64,000 nt of DNA from Chinchilla lanigera (GCF_000276665.1 NW_004955472.1:11124338-11188337); one strand, 5' to 3'; shown: positions 1-12,013, counted from the stretch's first letter. Notes: generated by a model from the sequence alone, not told the origin. Made by a program: numbers and translations.

Positions 1-630
1 CATTGTAAATTATAAATTATTTCACAGCTTCTTTTCTCTAGAAGAAACTGTTCTTTCAATCAATTTCCATTTTGCCTTCTTACAGCTAAGAATTGTTTCG
101 GTCCTAGTTATCTTATAAAAGTTCAGTCTCAGTTCATCTGTTTCTGTATTTTGAAATGAGGATACACTAGACCCAACCTTGAGATTCTGAGATTCTATTC
201 ATGACAGAGAAAAATTCATCATAAGACAGGTATGTCTTGGAAACTATCCACGGGGATTAGCTACTGAAATTTCAAAATGACCTCCTTATAAATAAATCTT
301 GCTGGAAGTTGCCCTCACGGTAGTAAGCCCAGCAGTAGAGCAATTTTAAGCATTATAATAATTCAGGAGAATTGCACACTATGTGCATTTGTTTTAGTAA
401 AAAATATGTAAGAGGCAGGGGAAGAAGAAATAGTCACTTCTTCACATTCCTAATGATTTTGTTATATGGTATAAATTTCACAAATTAATCCAATAAAAAA
501 ACAATTTATCAAGCTTCTTTTAGGGCTGAAATGAGGCCAGGGGTGGAAAGACTAAGGTTGACTTTGAAAAGATTAGGGTAATTTAGTTCTCAGAGTGTTC
601 TGTCTCACTGGGTAAACTGCATTATATATG

Positions 631-666
<36 letters not shown>

Positions 667-689
667 AAAATTGTGGCAAAACACCTGTG
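1..689. other. AT-rich DNA without a recognised gene
   Basis: No gene, tRNA-like sequence or clear transposon was recognised here. The only structured part is the TA microsatellite near 623-662, listed separately. Stop codons are frequent in all frames. Confidence 0.5.
623..662. repeat. (TA)n microsatellite
   Basis: About 40 bases of almost pure TA dinucleotide, interrupted by two TATG units on its left side. Such tracts are unstable in length and typical of AT-rich mammalian intergenic DNA. Confidence 0.9.
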
Positions 690-805
690 TTTATTCTAAG
701 TCTTACCCTTAATTTTATGTGAAACCTTGGGTGAATCACTTAATTGCTCTTCATTTAGATTTCTTTTTAGTTGAGCATATAACTTCCTCAGCATGTGATA
801 GTATA
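690..805 (+). mobile_element. MIR-like SINE fragment
   Basis: The stretch 'cttgggtgaatcacttaatt' followed by a T-rich segment resembles the MIR core, where a 'cttgggcaagt.acttaacct' block precedes 'tcagtttcctcatctg'. Orientation is sense. The copy is heavily diverged and truncated, and I recognised it only by this core. Confidence 0.5.
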
Positions 806-999
806 TTCTATCTTAGAGAGAGTGTGTTATCTAATTACAAATTTATGATAGTAGTGTAGAAAAAAGCATTTTTTCTTCATGGTCAACTGTCCTTAACTGT
901 AGATTCTTCCAGTAAGTAGAAGTCTGAGAAAACTCACTAATATTTCATTGGTGCAGTCCCTAATCGTAACAGAAAGAACGACATACTGAGTCAAGCAGG

Positions 1000-1125
1000 C
1001 CCTGAGTCAAATGAAATCTTCTACATTTTCTCCAACTCTGGGCTAATTGTATAACTTTCTGAGACTTCAGGTAATATTGTATCCCTTTTTAGGTTTGGTA
1101 TGAAGACCAAATGAGATAAATGAGA
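1000..1125 (+). mobile_element. MIR-like SINE fragment
   Basis: The order of 'gagtcaaatgaaatcttc', 'gggctaattgtataactttc', a T-rich stretch and 'gaagaccaaatgagataaat' follows the MIR order: 'gggttcgaatcc', 'tagctgtgtgacc', 'tcagtttcc', then 'gaggattaaatgag'. Both ends are ragged, as expected of an old SINE. Confidence 0.5.
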
Positions 1126-1949
1126 TGATTCTACAAAAACATTCAGTAATGAAGGCACTTTTTACTCTTTCTCATTTCAGTAGTCATCAAGGGAGCCTTT
1201 TCTGGATACTTGCTCATCTGCACTCTTGCTCTGTGGATGTTGGTATCACATTCAAAGAGGCCTCAACATGTGTTTATAGGCTTGGAATATTATCTAAAAA
1301 GATTGAAAGCAGCTGATGCCAAAACACCTTTGCAATCACTGGGCATTTCAGTAGCTGGTGTAACATATTTAAGAGACTGGCTATTTTATTTGAGGCAACC
1401 AGTTCCATGTCTCTGTTTCTCAATTTCATCATGAATAAAACATATACTCACAATTTTATATAGGTTTTGGAGAGTTGAGTGCTGTATATATAGTAAATGC
1501 TTAATTTAATATCAAGTACAAAGTCAACAGTTACTAATTTTTGGTAGAAGTATAATCTCGAAGAAGGTGAAAATTTTGTTAATTGTATTAATTTAGAGAT
1601 TAGATATAGTTAGGTAGATATGTGTAAACTAGTTTAGAAAATTAGGAGAAAGTGTAACAAAATGAATGAATCACTCCTAAAAGACAATGAAGTGGTGAGT
1701 AGGAATATTGATTAAAATGAAAATAACTTCACCTCACTGCAAAATATGTGACGTGAGCAAATTAATCCTGACTGAGATTTGAGTCAGTGAGTGACTTCAG
1801 CACTTTTATTTTCTACATAGACATCTTCTCAACTCTGGAAGGCAATATCTGACTGCTTACTTGACAACAGAGAAATCTCTTATGTTGGGCTTCTCAAAGA
1901 ATATGTCCTATGTTTGCCACTGGCTTTTCTTTCTCAAGGAAAACTTTCC

Positions 1950-2140
1950 AATTAGCTATAAATCTGTACTTCTTTTCCTTGCATACTTTATTGATTCCTT
2001 ATCCCCTTTCGCTAGATTAGTTCTGCATTTCAAGAGGGAAAAGATTTTATCTGGTTTGTTTCGTGCTTTAATAGCAGTCTCTAGAACTTGTTCAAATTCA
2101 AGGATTTTTTAGTGAATATTTACTAAATGAATGGATGAAC
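1950..2140 (+). mobile_element. L2-like LINE 3' end fragment
   Basis: The segment ends in 'gtgaatatttactaaatgaa' and 'tggatgaa', resembling the L2 3' terminus with its '...aataaatgtttgttgaatgaatga' signature. Upstream it is T/C-rich, as L2 3' regions are. An open frame at 1861-2112 crosses it and has no recognisable product. Confidence 0.45.
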
Positions 2141-4007
2141 CCAGAGTATATTTTATTTGCTCAAAAGAACTTTTTTTTTAAAAAAACATATCATAACTCT
2201 TTAAGGGTAGGGAACAGTAATATTTAATGAACAATATGTGTGGCTATGAGTACAAGGGAAAAGGAATGGGTTGTTTGACCTAATGTCTGTAAAGTAGCAT
2301 GATTATCAAATTTATTGGTGAATGTGTTCCAACTTTATAGTGACCAAAATGTAAAAAGATAGCTTTAAATAACAAGATGGGAGGAATCCCTTCGAGGCAT
2401 AGAGACAGACGACATGGGGTGTCTAAACATTGGAGTCACTGAAACCTTCTTTCCTGCAAACCTAGAAGATAAGATGGGTTCTACTTTGATCCATTTGACA
2501 GGTTTCTGGCAAGGTCCTGCCTGGAAGCAGAGTAATGTACTTGGATGCTACGTGAGTTCATAAGCCTAAGGCTCCTTGCCCTGTAAGTCTGTGAATTAGC
2601 ACCTCTCTTTGAACAAATTTGTTTGATAGTCTGTGAAAGAAAACAGACTTAAATAGCAGTTTGGTAAAGTCTGATGGCATGGACAAGATTTTGTTTTTTA
2701 ATAAAGAATTCAGGAAAATCTTCAGAGTAGATCGGTTATATCCACAGACAAATTGTTCACCAAATATGATCTAAAGAATGACCTGTTTTTTTTCCACATT
2801 TCCCAGTTTAACCTCTCTGTCACTGCTGTCTAAACATGTGAACGATTTAAAGGAGCAATGACTGGAAGTAAAAACATGGTTGCCGAAGGAAATGAATATT
2901 TTTGCCATAATTGTGACATTTATGGTGACAGAAATTTAGCATATATTTAGCCTTGTTTGAATATGGTTTTTTACAAGGATTTGAATCAACTGAACTTTCA
3001 GAGAGAAAATCTGCAATCTGGGAGTCTTCAAAGGACAGAGATGCTCCACTATCTCAGAAGAATTTGTCTCTTCTAGGTGCGAGTTGCTGCTTAACCTACT
3101 CAGGCTATGTGGGTTTTGTCTCTGTATTCAGGGAAAATTTCTCTCCCAAGTGACAGAGTGAAGGTTATTGTGATAATTTTCCCTTTTATGTTCCGATTTC
3201 AAAACAGTTTTTAAGAGCATCTAAATCAATCTGGCCCCAGGGCCACATTGCATCTATAAATTGAGATGTCCTTGAGTAATCAGACCTAGGAATATTCTAA
3301 AAATGGTCTCCCATTTGAATTCTAATTTAGTGTGCTGCTGTAGATACCAGCTTTGGGTGAGCCAGCTCAGCATGTGTCCCTACTATTTAATGTCAGCCTA
3401 CGACTATTCTTAGCCTGACACCTTCAAACAGCTTTACCAGAATGAACAGATTTCTCGATCCCATCACATTTTCTATCCATTGAGTTGCAGATGGAAGAGG
3501 ATAAAAAGGATACATATATGAAAGGGGATGGTACACATTTCCTCCACCCTCACGAGCTAATCTCAGCAACTGAGTGAGTGTTGGTTGTGTGTGAAAATAG
3601 GTTTTATTTTTCATTTTTTTTGCTATGCTGGGTTCTGAGAAGATGACAAAGGAAGAGGAATAACAATGATATATCTCTGGTAGCTTTGTCTTTAGCTGTC
3701 CAAGTTGGCAGACAGTTAACACCAAGGAAATATCTCTGGGTGACAAAGAAGGACAACTATAAAGAGATTAAAGTAAATAAATATTGACTTTTTCAGAGGT
3801 TGGAAAATTCATTCTGCTGTAGGAGCAAGTGGATAATGTAGAATAAGACAATGTTACCTGCATATCTTCTGAACTACATTTTAAGAAATACTACTGTCCA
3901 CAAAAATCTCAGTGAATGGAAACAGAAAGTTGAAATGATTTTTCCATTTTTGTGATGTACAATGCTGCAGTCTCTAAGAAGCTATCTATTTCATAGGTTG
4001 GTTTCAT
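2141..4007. other. AT-rich DNA, nothing recognised
   Basis: About 1.9 kb with no identifiable gene or repeat. The 117-codon open frame on the minus strand at 3393-3746 has no domain, signal peptide or coding-like composition that I recognise, and I treat it as chance. Confidence 0.45.
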
Positions 4008-4099
4008 TTCTCTCTCTCCCTTCCTTCCTCTTCCTTCCTTCCTTCCTTCCTTCCTTCCTTCCTTCCTTCCTTCCTTCCTTCCTTCCTTTCTTCCTTCCA
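4008..4099. repeat. (TTCC)n pyrimidine microsatellite
   Basis: A pyrimidine-only tract with a nearly perfect tetranucleotide TTCC core at about 4031-4087, flanked by CT-rich imperfect units. On the minus strand this is (GGAA)n, a core that ETS-family factors can bind when repeated. Any such role here is speculation. Confidence 0.9.
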
Positions 4100-4189
4100 G
4101 TTTGGTTTGCTTATCAAGTTGAATGACTGTGAAACATCAGAAAGATATCCAAATAAAACTTAAGGTAGAGAACATCACAGAGGTATTTC

Positions 4190-4191
<2 letters not shown>

Positions 4192-4227
<36 letters not shown>

Positions 4228-4244
4228 TGTGCATGTGTGTGTGT
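4192..4244. repeat. (GT)n microsatellite
   Basis: Pure GT dinucleotides to about 4226, then imperfect TG-rich units. It directly abuts the minus-strand dimeric SINE at 4246. On the element's own strand this lies beyond the A-rich tail position, so it may have grown from that tail. Confidence 0.9.
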
Positions 4245-4245
4245 T

Positions 4246-4425
4246 ACTGTTGATTTAACTCAGGGTCTTTACAATAAATTACATCCCTAGCCCCTCTTTT
4301 TAAATTTTGAGACATGGTCTTACTAAGTCATTAAGTTGCCCTTACTGTGCTCAGACTCGATAATATCTTGCTTCAGCTTCCAGAAGTGATGGGACCATAT
4401 GTGCATATCACCAGGTCCACTGAGA
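4246..4425 (-). mobile_element. B1-dID-type dimeric SINE
   Basis: Read on the plus strand, an ID-like right half comes first ('aactcagggtctttacaata', 'acatccctagcccc'), followed by an antisense B1-like half ('ttttgagacatggtcttact', 'cagcttccagaagtgatggg'). On the element's own strand this is B1 then ID, the B1-dID order. It is strongly diverged and so probably old. Confidence 0.7.
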
Positions 4426-4925
4426 TTTCCTTTGTAACCCCTCCCCCAATTGTTCTTCCACTCCCTTTCTTTTGTTATTTTGTATTAGAATTGGGATTTC
4501 CTACCCTCACTGTACAAGGAAAACTAGTGGGTACAAAGTGCAAGTTCTGATGTGAGTTGGAGGTTTAATAGATGGTTTTATTCTTCTTAGGAAGATTTCA
4601 AGAAAAATGAAAAGGAAGTAAAAGAGATTTTACAAAAACAGAAAGAAAGGAAAAGTGGGAAGAAGAATTTAGACCGTGATAAAAAGTGCTATGGGGGCAT
4701 TGTTGGAAAGATTTTCACTCTTTGGGAATTGGAAAACAATTGCTCCCTCCAATATGGGCACGCCATTTCATTCAGAACACTGTTCACAAACCATAAAATT
4801 GCTAACTTCTCCTACTACTGGAGAAACTGCACCTGGAAAACATTTGGAGCCACAGACATTACCTTTTGCAGAGCCATTATGCACGTGATATTTGTTGATA
4901 TTTCCTCTTTTATTTGAATGATTCC
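4426..4925. other. Unclassified DNA
   Basis: No repeat or gene identified. Two overlapping open frames of 62 and 70 codons (4676-4917) have no recognisable content and overlap each other, which argues against either being real. Confidence 0.4.
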
Positions 4926-5050
4926 CAAATCTGCATAGCATTAGTAATTTTTCATGGAATCTCAGCCCAGAGGGTCAGAGGACTAGTTCAAGATCATCTA
5001 TACAAAAGTCAGTGGTGGATCCAGGGATATGAATTCACTCTTGTGAAACC
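4926..5050 (-). mobile_element. MIR-like SINE, antisense
   Basis: The stretch 'tcagaggactagttcaagatcatc' and 'gtcagtggtggatccagggat' follows the antisense MIR pattern ('gttaagtaacttgcccaaggtc', 'agtggcagagctgggat'). Diverged; recognised by motif order only. Confidence 0.5.
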
Positions 5051-6429
5051 ATTGCTGCAGTGATGGCTTCTCCAGTGACTCCTCTTGCAGCATGGTCTAC
5101 TCTTCATGAAGTTTTCCCTGTAGTCTTTGATGCCAGGGTTTCAGCAGCCATAAATAGAGAGTGGTGGGTATAGGCCAGCGAGGACAGCTTTGATTTGTAT
5201 ACTGACACCTGGCTGGGGGTTCTAATTCAGTCTTTGGGTGTTCAGTTGACTCAGTTTTCAAATCACTCAGAGTTGATGTCTCTAAGACACGACAGAAAGG
5301 CTTAGGATGTGTGGTTTTATTCTGAGTAAAAAAAAATTGTAGCTAATTCGTGGATGACAGTAGGAAATAACATGAAATCGGGGGGTGGGACAAATATCTA
5401 GAAGACACAGATACAAATTAATTTAATTTATACAACTCCTAGCTATATGTTGCATGAAAAATGCAACAAAAAATAAGCAATTTCCTACTCAGAGTCAGAA
5501 ATCACATATAATGCCTCATGTACTGGAGAAGTGTAACTATCTTTTTATGTGGAAAAGATGTTATTACACTCACACCAAGTTGAATATTTCACTAGCACAG
5601 CCTTACAATCAGTTTTTATAACATTTGGACCATGTTGCATTTGTAAAATGTCACTACTGGTTATGTGAAGATCTCACATAGAGATGACTGCATTCTGTTT
5701 AAGTGCTCAAGACTTCCAGAGCCTTGTAGATAAATACCTTTGATTTTCCAGCCCATACAAATTTTTAAAAACGTTCGCTTTTTCTCACACATCATATCAC
5801 CTAAAGCTAGGCAAACAGAAAAAAAGAAATTGAATTTAAAACACAAGAAGTTTTGTGGCTAAGTTGCTAATCTGTGAAGCTGCCTGATAAGAAATGTTTC
5901 TTTAAAAAATATTCACATAGAATACTAAGATGCAAAGAAGAGAAAAGCCATGTAATAGGAGAGCTTGATTACATTTTTTTGTTAAACTATTTTAACTTTC
6001 AAGTCATGGGTTCAGCATACCCTATGAGGCTTTTCCTAAACAATGTTTCAGGGGCCCAAGATTTTCGCTATGATATGGTAAAACCTCATTACCTTGTACT
6101 TTTCCTGACTCACATTGGTGATGACTGATAGAGCTGGTGCTATTGTAGAAAATCCTTTTTCTCAGGGAGGAAATTATAAAGGAGATTACAGAGTGGATGC
6201 TAAAGTTCTTATATCTAAGCCTATACAAAGGAGAAAAATATTGGAAGAAAACAAGTGACATGTTGACACTGGTTTGTTTATCTGGAATTACATGGAATTA
6301 TTGCCAATTATCCAATTTTTATATAATATACTTATATTGTTTCATAATGAAATACACACTTAGGAAAGCAAAATACCCACAACTTTTGGGTCTTTTTAAG
6401 TATGAAAGCTGTCTAACTATTTGCGAGCC
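5051..6429. other. AT-rich DNA, nothing recognised
   Basis: About 1.4 kb with no feature I can support. Open frames at 5661-5846, 5874-6128, 6022-6261 and 6197-6463 overlap on opposite strands and have no family resemblance. Confidence 0.45.
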
Positions 6430-6757
6430 ACTGAGATATGCACTTGGTATAGTTTGTACTTAGATGTTCCCACTAAGCCTCATGTGCTCATAGGTGAGTT
6501 TTTGGGATGTGATGGGAAATGGGGGTGGGATACTCCTCAGGGGGTTGGTTACTGATGAATGTATGCGTGACTTGCTGTTAGGAGGCGGGTTCTGGTCAAA
6601 AGAGGTAGGTGCCTGGGGACAGACCTTGGAAGAGTTTATCTTCTCCCTTCACTCTCTCTCCTTTCCCCTGCCTTCGTGCCATGAGAGTGTCTCTTCCACC
6701 ACGCCCCGTGCCCACTGACTAAAGACTGAAGCCCTAAAACTGCGCCAAAATAAAGAT
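6430..6757 (+). mobile_element. LTR-like interspersed repeat, cut by gap
   Basis: The 5' part has 'acttagatgttcccactaag' and 'ctcatgtgctcatagg', and the 3' part has 'gactgaagccctaaaactg' followed by 'ccaaaataaag'. This matches a mammalian solo-LTR-like family with a '...tgtcccc...catgtgttg' start and a 'ctgaaactgtgagccaaaataaa' end bearing an AATAAA signal. The element runs into the assembly gap, so its 3' end and target-site duplication are not visible. Subfamily not determined. Confidence 0.5.
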
Positions 6758-7713
6758 NNNNNNNNNNNNNNNNNNNNNNNNNNNNNNNNNNNNNNNNNNN
6801 NNNNNNNNNNNNNNNNNNNNNNNNNNNNNNNNNNNNNNNNNNNNNNNNNNNNNNNNNNNNNNNNNNNNNNNNNNNNNNNNNNNNNNNNNNNNNNNNNNNN
6901 NNNNNNNNNNNNNNNNNNNNNNNNNNNNNNNNNNNNNNNNNNNNNNNNNNNNNNNNNNNNNNNNNNNNNNNNNNNNNNNNNNNNNNNNNNNNNNNNNNNN
7001 NNNNNNNNNNNNNNNNNNNNNNNNNNNNNNNNNNNNNNNNNNNNNNNNNNNNNNNNNNNNNNNNNNNNNNNNNNNNNNNNNNNNNNNNNNNNNNNNNNNN
7101 NNNNNNNNNNNNNNNNNNNNNNNNNNNNNNNNNNNNNNNNNNNNNNNNNNNNNNNNNNNNNNNNNNNNNNNNNNNNNNNNNNNNNNNNNNNNNNNNNNNN
7201 NNNNNNNNNNNNNNNNNNNNNNNNNNNNNNNNNNNNNNNNNNNNNNNNNNNNNNNNNNNNNNNNNNNNNNNNNNNNNNNNNNNNNNNNNNNNNNNNNNNN
7301 NNNNNNNNNNNNNNNNNNNNNNNNNNNNNNNNNNNNNNNNNNNNNNNNNNNNNNNNNNNNNNNNNNNNNNNNNNNNNNNNNNNNNNNNNNNNNNNNNNNN
7401 NNNNNNNNNNNNNNNNNNNNNNNNNNNNNNNNNNNNNNNNNNNNNNNNNNNNNNNNNNNNNNNNNNNNNNNNNNNNNNNNNNNNNNNNNNNNNNNNNNNN
7501 NNNNNNNNNNNNNNNNNNNNNNNNNNNNNNNNNNNNNNNNNNNNNNNNNNNNNNNNNNNNNNNNNNNNNNNNNNNNNNNNNNNNNNNNNNNNNNNNNNNN
7601 NNNNNNNNNNNNNNNNNNNNNNNNNNNNNNNNNNNNNNNNNNNNNNNNNNNNNNNNNNNNNNNNNNNNNNNNNNNNNNNNNNNNNNNNNNNNNNNNNNNN
7701 NNNNNNNNNNNNN
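6758..7713. other. Assembly gap (N run)
   Basis: 956 consecutive N bases. Nothing can be said about the content. The gap begins inside the AATAAA-bearing 3' end of an LTR-like repeat, a common place for short-read assemblies to break. Confidence 1.
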
Positions 7714-8879
7714 AATATTTTAATTTATATATATAACCAGGAATAGCCTTTTGGTTGAGACTTATGCTCCAAAAAATGACAATATGGATGTATCTTAGAT
7801 TATTAAGTGAAAATAATAATTTAGGTATTCTACATCTTATGTTTTACTTTAGAAACTTGACATTTTAGGGTCCACTCAAGCATAATTATTTATTTATGTC
7901 TTAAATGATGGTCTGATGCTTCAGGAGAATAAAAATAATTGATACTTTCTTTTCTAGAGAATTTTTCTTTTTTACTTTAAAGAGAAATGAACAAAGACAA
8001 AATAACAAAAATAAAGACATAAACAAAACAATACAAAAAAAATAAAAACCATATGGAATTTCAAACAAGGGTGATAGGAAATTAATAATGGCTCTTGTAT
8101 TACATGTTGTTATCTTCAAATTGGTTACTCAGATAGCCAGAAATAGGCAAGTAAGACTGATCAAACAATTAAATATTAACTGTTTCTAGAGTTTTTTTTA
8201 TAACTCTGTTCGTGCTGCAAACTCTCTAATGAGTTCAGAATGTGATTAGAGCTCGGTGCCGTTCAGCTCTGTCTGCTGTGGTTGAAGTGTGTTTTCCCTT
8301 GTTGATACTGTAAATGGGTGGTAACACAAGGTGTCCAATGGGATGACAGGTTTGGGTTTTATTGGATTGGAAAGAGAAGAAGGCACGTAGATAGGTTGTT
8401 ACAGAACAAGAAGGATATAACTACGAGAGAATCAAAACTATTTGTGTTTGTGAAATATATGATGTTTGTACAAAAAAATAAGATATTAGAATTAATTGAA
8501 TTTACTAACGTTGTTAGATAAAAGGTCAGTGTAGCAAATCAACTACTTTTTCATATATCAGGAACATAAACTAAAAAATAAAATAATAAATATGCCATTT
8601 AAAATATTGTCACAAATATGTAATACTTAGGAAAAAATTTTTAAACAATATGATAACAGTTTTAGGTAATAGCCAGAAAAGTATGTTCATAAATTGGAAA
8701 ACTGTATACTAGTTGTCTTTAAACCATAAAATAATTACACAATACTATACAAATACAGCATAGAGTGTCCAGAAACAGACTTAGATACACAATGGCTCTT
8801 TGTATATACCATATTTCACTGGTGCTGAAGGCAGTCAGACTGAAAGCTGTGATAACCCTGAAAGAAAAGATTTAAATAA
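7714..8879. other. AT-rich DNA, nothing recognised
   Basis: AT-rich sequence with long A/T runs. A slightly more GC-balanced segment lies at about 8210-8420. No gene or repeat identified. Confidence 0.45.
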
Positions 8880-8981
8880 GGGGCTGGGGATTTAGCTCAG
8901 TGGCAAAAGCTCCTGCCTGGCAAGCGGAAGATCGTGAGTTCAGTTCCCGGCACCGGAGAAAAACCAAAAAAAAAAAAAAAA
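8880..8981 (+). mobile_element. ID-type SINE (tRNA-Ala derived)
   Basis: Begins 'ggggctggggatttagctca' with a tRNA A-box-like segment, has the B-box-like 'gagttcagttcccgg', and ends in 'ccggagaaaaacc' plus an A-rich tail. Flanks 'gaaaagatttaaata' (8862-8876) and 'gaaaagcttgaaata' (8982-8996) look like a diverged target-site duplication, indicating L1-mediated insertion. It is a retroposon, not a functional tRNA gene. Confidence 0.95.
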
Positions 8982-8996
8982 GAAAAGCTTGAAATA

Positions 8997-9399
8997 CACC
9001 AGAGCTACTTGACAGCATAAAAAGAGGGGAACTCTTTCATTCCAGGAGAACATTACCATCGTACAACAACTTCGTGAAAGGAAATTTAAAATAAATCTAA
9101 AAATATACAAAGATATAGTATTGCAGATTACTTTCACTTATGAAGATTTGTAAATACAGCATTGATAAATCAAATGTAACAATGCACTAAAAATGATTAT
9201 TTCTTCACCAGTTAGTGTTTATCCTAGGAATATAGGAAACGGGCAATGTGAAGGAAGCTGTATTGTAATCAATAGGTTAATAGTAAAAAAAATGATTACG
9301 GATATAGATGCTGGGACATTTTAATATTCAATTATGTTTTCATTAAATACCCTTTAGCAAACTAATTGAAGCAAAGGTTTTAAAGCTCATTAGATACAT
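8997..9399. other. AT-rich DNA, nothing recognised
   Basis: No gene or repeat identified between the ID element and the antisense L1. Confidence 0.4.
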
Positions 9400-11330
9400 T
9401 TTCTAGAGACTACTGTGTACCTCTACATAGTAAATTTTCTTTTTAGCATCACTATAATTCTATCTCAAAATTTTTGTTGTGCCACATGTTCATTTTCATT
9501 TCATTACATTTTTTCTAATTTTCATCATGATTTCTTCTTTGCCCACCTGTTGTTTAGAAATATATTTTTAAACTTCCAAACAGATTGTAATTCTCAGGGC
9601 AATTTTTTGACACTGAGTTCTAGATTCCATTCCACTGTACAGAGAATGTAATCTATATGATTTTATTTTTTACTATCACTGAAACTTGCTATATGGTCCA
9701 GCACATGAATGATTTTGGTAAATGGTACATGTATTTCACAGATGTTAGGTTGTTTTATTTATATTAGGTTAATTATGTTAATTCAATTGTTCAAATCTTT
9801 TGTACCCTTACAGATTTTTTATCTGCTTGTGATTGCAATTTCAAATATTTTAAAATCTTCCATTATGATTGTGCACTTAAATATTTCACAATTTTATGTA
9901 TCTCTCTTAGATCTCACATGTATATATTAATTTTTGCTTAATATGTTGCAAGACTATCTTAAGTGTAAATAAATTTAGAATTTTTATTATATTGTGAGGT
10001 TTTCCATTTTATCACCAGTAATAACTTTTACTTTGACTCTTTCTTGTACCTAGTGGATATATAATATAATGTTATACATAATAAATAAAGTATATAAATA
10101 ATGCAAATTGCAGCAAAATGATATATAATTATGTAATATATGCATAAAATGATGTAATATGTAATCCTACCAGCTGTATTTCCTAACTATATTTTTGATT
10201 CTGCAACATCTTTTAAGAAGTTTAGAACATATTTTTGTCAAGTTCTAGATGTGTCAGTGGGATGGTCACTTCATCTTAACTTGGTAAATTTTAGAGGAAG
10301 TGGCCTACTTATTTTCATATAAATCTTTTCCTTTTTTAAATGTTAAAATCTATAATTTATGAAGAAAAAAACAAGAATTTTAGGAAGCTCTCAAATTGTT
10401 GCTTATTTTTAAGTTTGGTGTTTGATTACTTTTTTCCTTTGCTTTGTCTTAGCTGTGTTTCGAAAATCATAATGCACTTATCTAGATGTTTGTTCACATT
10501 AACATTGTGTGTCTTCTGTAGAATTTGTATTTACTTTGCCTCTTTCTTAATTACTTTTCCAGGAATGTTTTATAAGTGGATCCTCATGGAGTTTTGAAAC
10601 CTTATGTGGCTGATAAAGTTTTCATGAAAATTCTCTATTTAAGTGATAGTTTGGCAAGATATTAAATTTTTGGTTGACCGTTCTTTGTTTCAATATCTTG
10701 AAAATATTACCCCAACATATTCTTGTATCATGATTTTCTTAAATGTGCTCTACTTGTTCATTCTTAAATTACTAATATGACTCTAAATATTATTACTAAT
10801 ATACATTTTCAGGGCTTTGTGTATGAATTTTGTAAATAGTCTGTAGACAAAACAATTTTGCACTTTGTATTGTGGGAGATTTATAATATTTTGAAATATA
10901 TCCTTTTTCCATCTTTAGATGCTTTCTGAAATGCCCATCTTCTAGATATTTGCGTGTTTGATTTGTTGTCCTTATTACTTAGCCTTATTTTTGTATCATG
11001 AATGTGTTTTTCTTGTGCTGTCTTTCTTAGAGAATTTTACTTTTTCTTCAAGTTATTAACTTGTTCTTAATTTATAGCATTTGCTATTTACCCTATCTAT
11101 ATAATCCTATTCCAACAACATTTTTTCACCCCAAATACTTCTCCCTGGCTCTTTTGAAATATATTTCCTTATCTTTATTCTTTCACAATTCTAATATTTT
11201 CTCTTACCATCTTTAGTATGCTCACCAAACCTACTTTCAATTCCAATGCTCTTGTTTTAATTTTATCACTTAGTAGTTTCTCTAATATAATTTATAATTT
11301 TTATTTCAAAACAGTTATTTCCTCCGATAT
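9400..11330 (-). mobile_element. Ancient L1 LINE fragment, antisense
   Basis: The plus strand is T-rich and carries antisense L1 landmarks in the expected 3'-to-5' order. At about 9540-9650 is the antisense of the ORF2 endonuclease C-terminal region ('cccacctgttgtttagaaat', 'attccattccactgtacaga'). About 1 kb further right, at 10660-10720, is the antisense of ORF1 ('ttttggttgaccgttctttg'). The spacing fits an L1. No open reading frame survives. The right boundary is approximate. Confidence 0.7.
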
Positions 11331-11897
11331 CTCAGCTTGTAGCTGTGTGAACTCACGTTCCCTTGGGCAGGCTGTCCGCTCTGGGAGGCTCTGCGCATGT
11401 GCAAAGTTGAAGCCGATTTGTTTGCCAGATGCACTTGGAGGTTGGGGAGATAGCTGTCAAATATGCCTTATGAGAAAACCCGGCCTGGGGAAACTACACT
11501 CCTCATTCCTTGCCACACAGAGCCACTTTTTGGGCGGGGCTTCATCCCTGCATCATCAAACAGGAGAGAATTACAAATAGAAGGCAATGCATTTCAAGGC
11601 GGAACTCTGAGCTCTGAAACTGAAAGAGGACAGAAAGAAAAAGCAACTGCCTTAGGTCAGCCTATTTCTTCCTCCAACTCCTCAATAATAGTAGGCTTCC
11701 ATTTCTCAGATTTTTTCTCCTTTTGCCCTTTGTGCTACAGGTCTGAACTGCTTGTCCCAAACAAATACTGCTCGTCCCAAAGCAAAAGTCAAGGAGAAGC
11801 AAGAAAGATTGCCAACATCCTCAGTCCTGCTCTCTTCTAATAGCCATGCTGAGCTGCGTTTGCCCAGCCCAGAGTTCCTACTTCAGATTTACCAATT
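11331..11897. other. Less AT-rich patch of unknown origin
   Basis: Base composition changes sharply from T-rich L1 to balanced sequence with several CpGs (for example around 11390-11420 and 11480-11540). Two overlapping open frames of 120 and 125 codons (11218-11580 and 11463-11840) cover it in different frames, and neither resembles a protein I know. A polypyrimidine tract ending in AG (about 11710-11741) looks like a splice acceptor but is unsupported. It could be an unclassified retroelement segment or part of a non-coding exon. Confidence 0.35.
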
Positions 11898-11909
11898 AGA
11901 ACAACTCTC

Positions 11910-12001
11910 TTGGTGCTGGGGATTAGCTTGCCTGCCTGGGAAGCTCAAGGTCGTGAGTTCAATTCCTGGTACTGGAAAAAGAAACAAACAAACAAACAAA
12001 A
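11910..12001 (+). mobile_element. ID-type SINE with internal deletion
   Basis: An ID copy that jumps from 'gctggggattagc' to 'ttgcctgcctggg', missing about 17 bases of the normal 'tcagcggcaaaagcgcc' segment. It keeps 'aaggtcgtgagttc' and has an (ACAA)n-type tail. The 12-bp target-site duplication AGAACAACTCTC is perfect at 11898-11909 and 12002-12013, so both ends are defined exactly. Confidence 0.93.
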
Positions 12002-12013
12002 AGAACAACTCTC

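Noticed and set aside
8880..8960. tRNA-like sequence with A-box and B-box resemblance
   Set aside because: The same body recurs nine times with A-rich tails and target-site duplications, so these are ID SINEs and not tRNA genes.
11218..11840. Overlapping 120- and 125-codon frames
   Set aside because: They overlap in different frames and cross the boundary between antisense L1 and another sequence type, which a real exon would not do.
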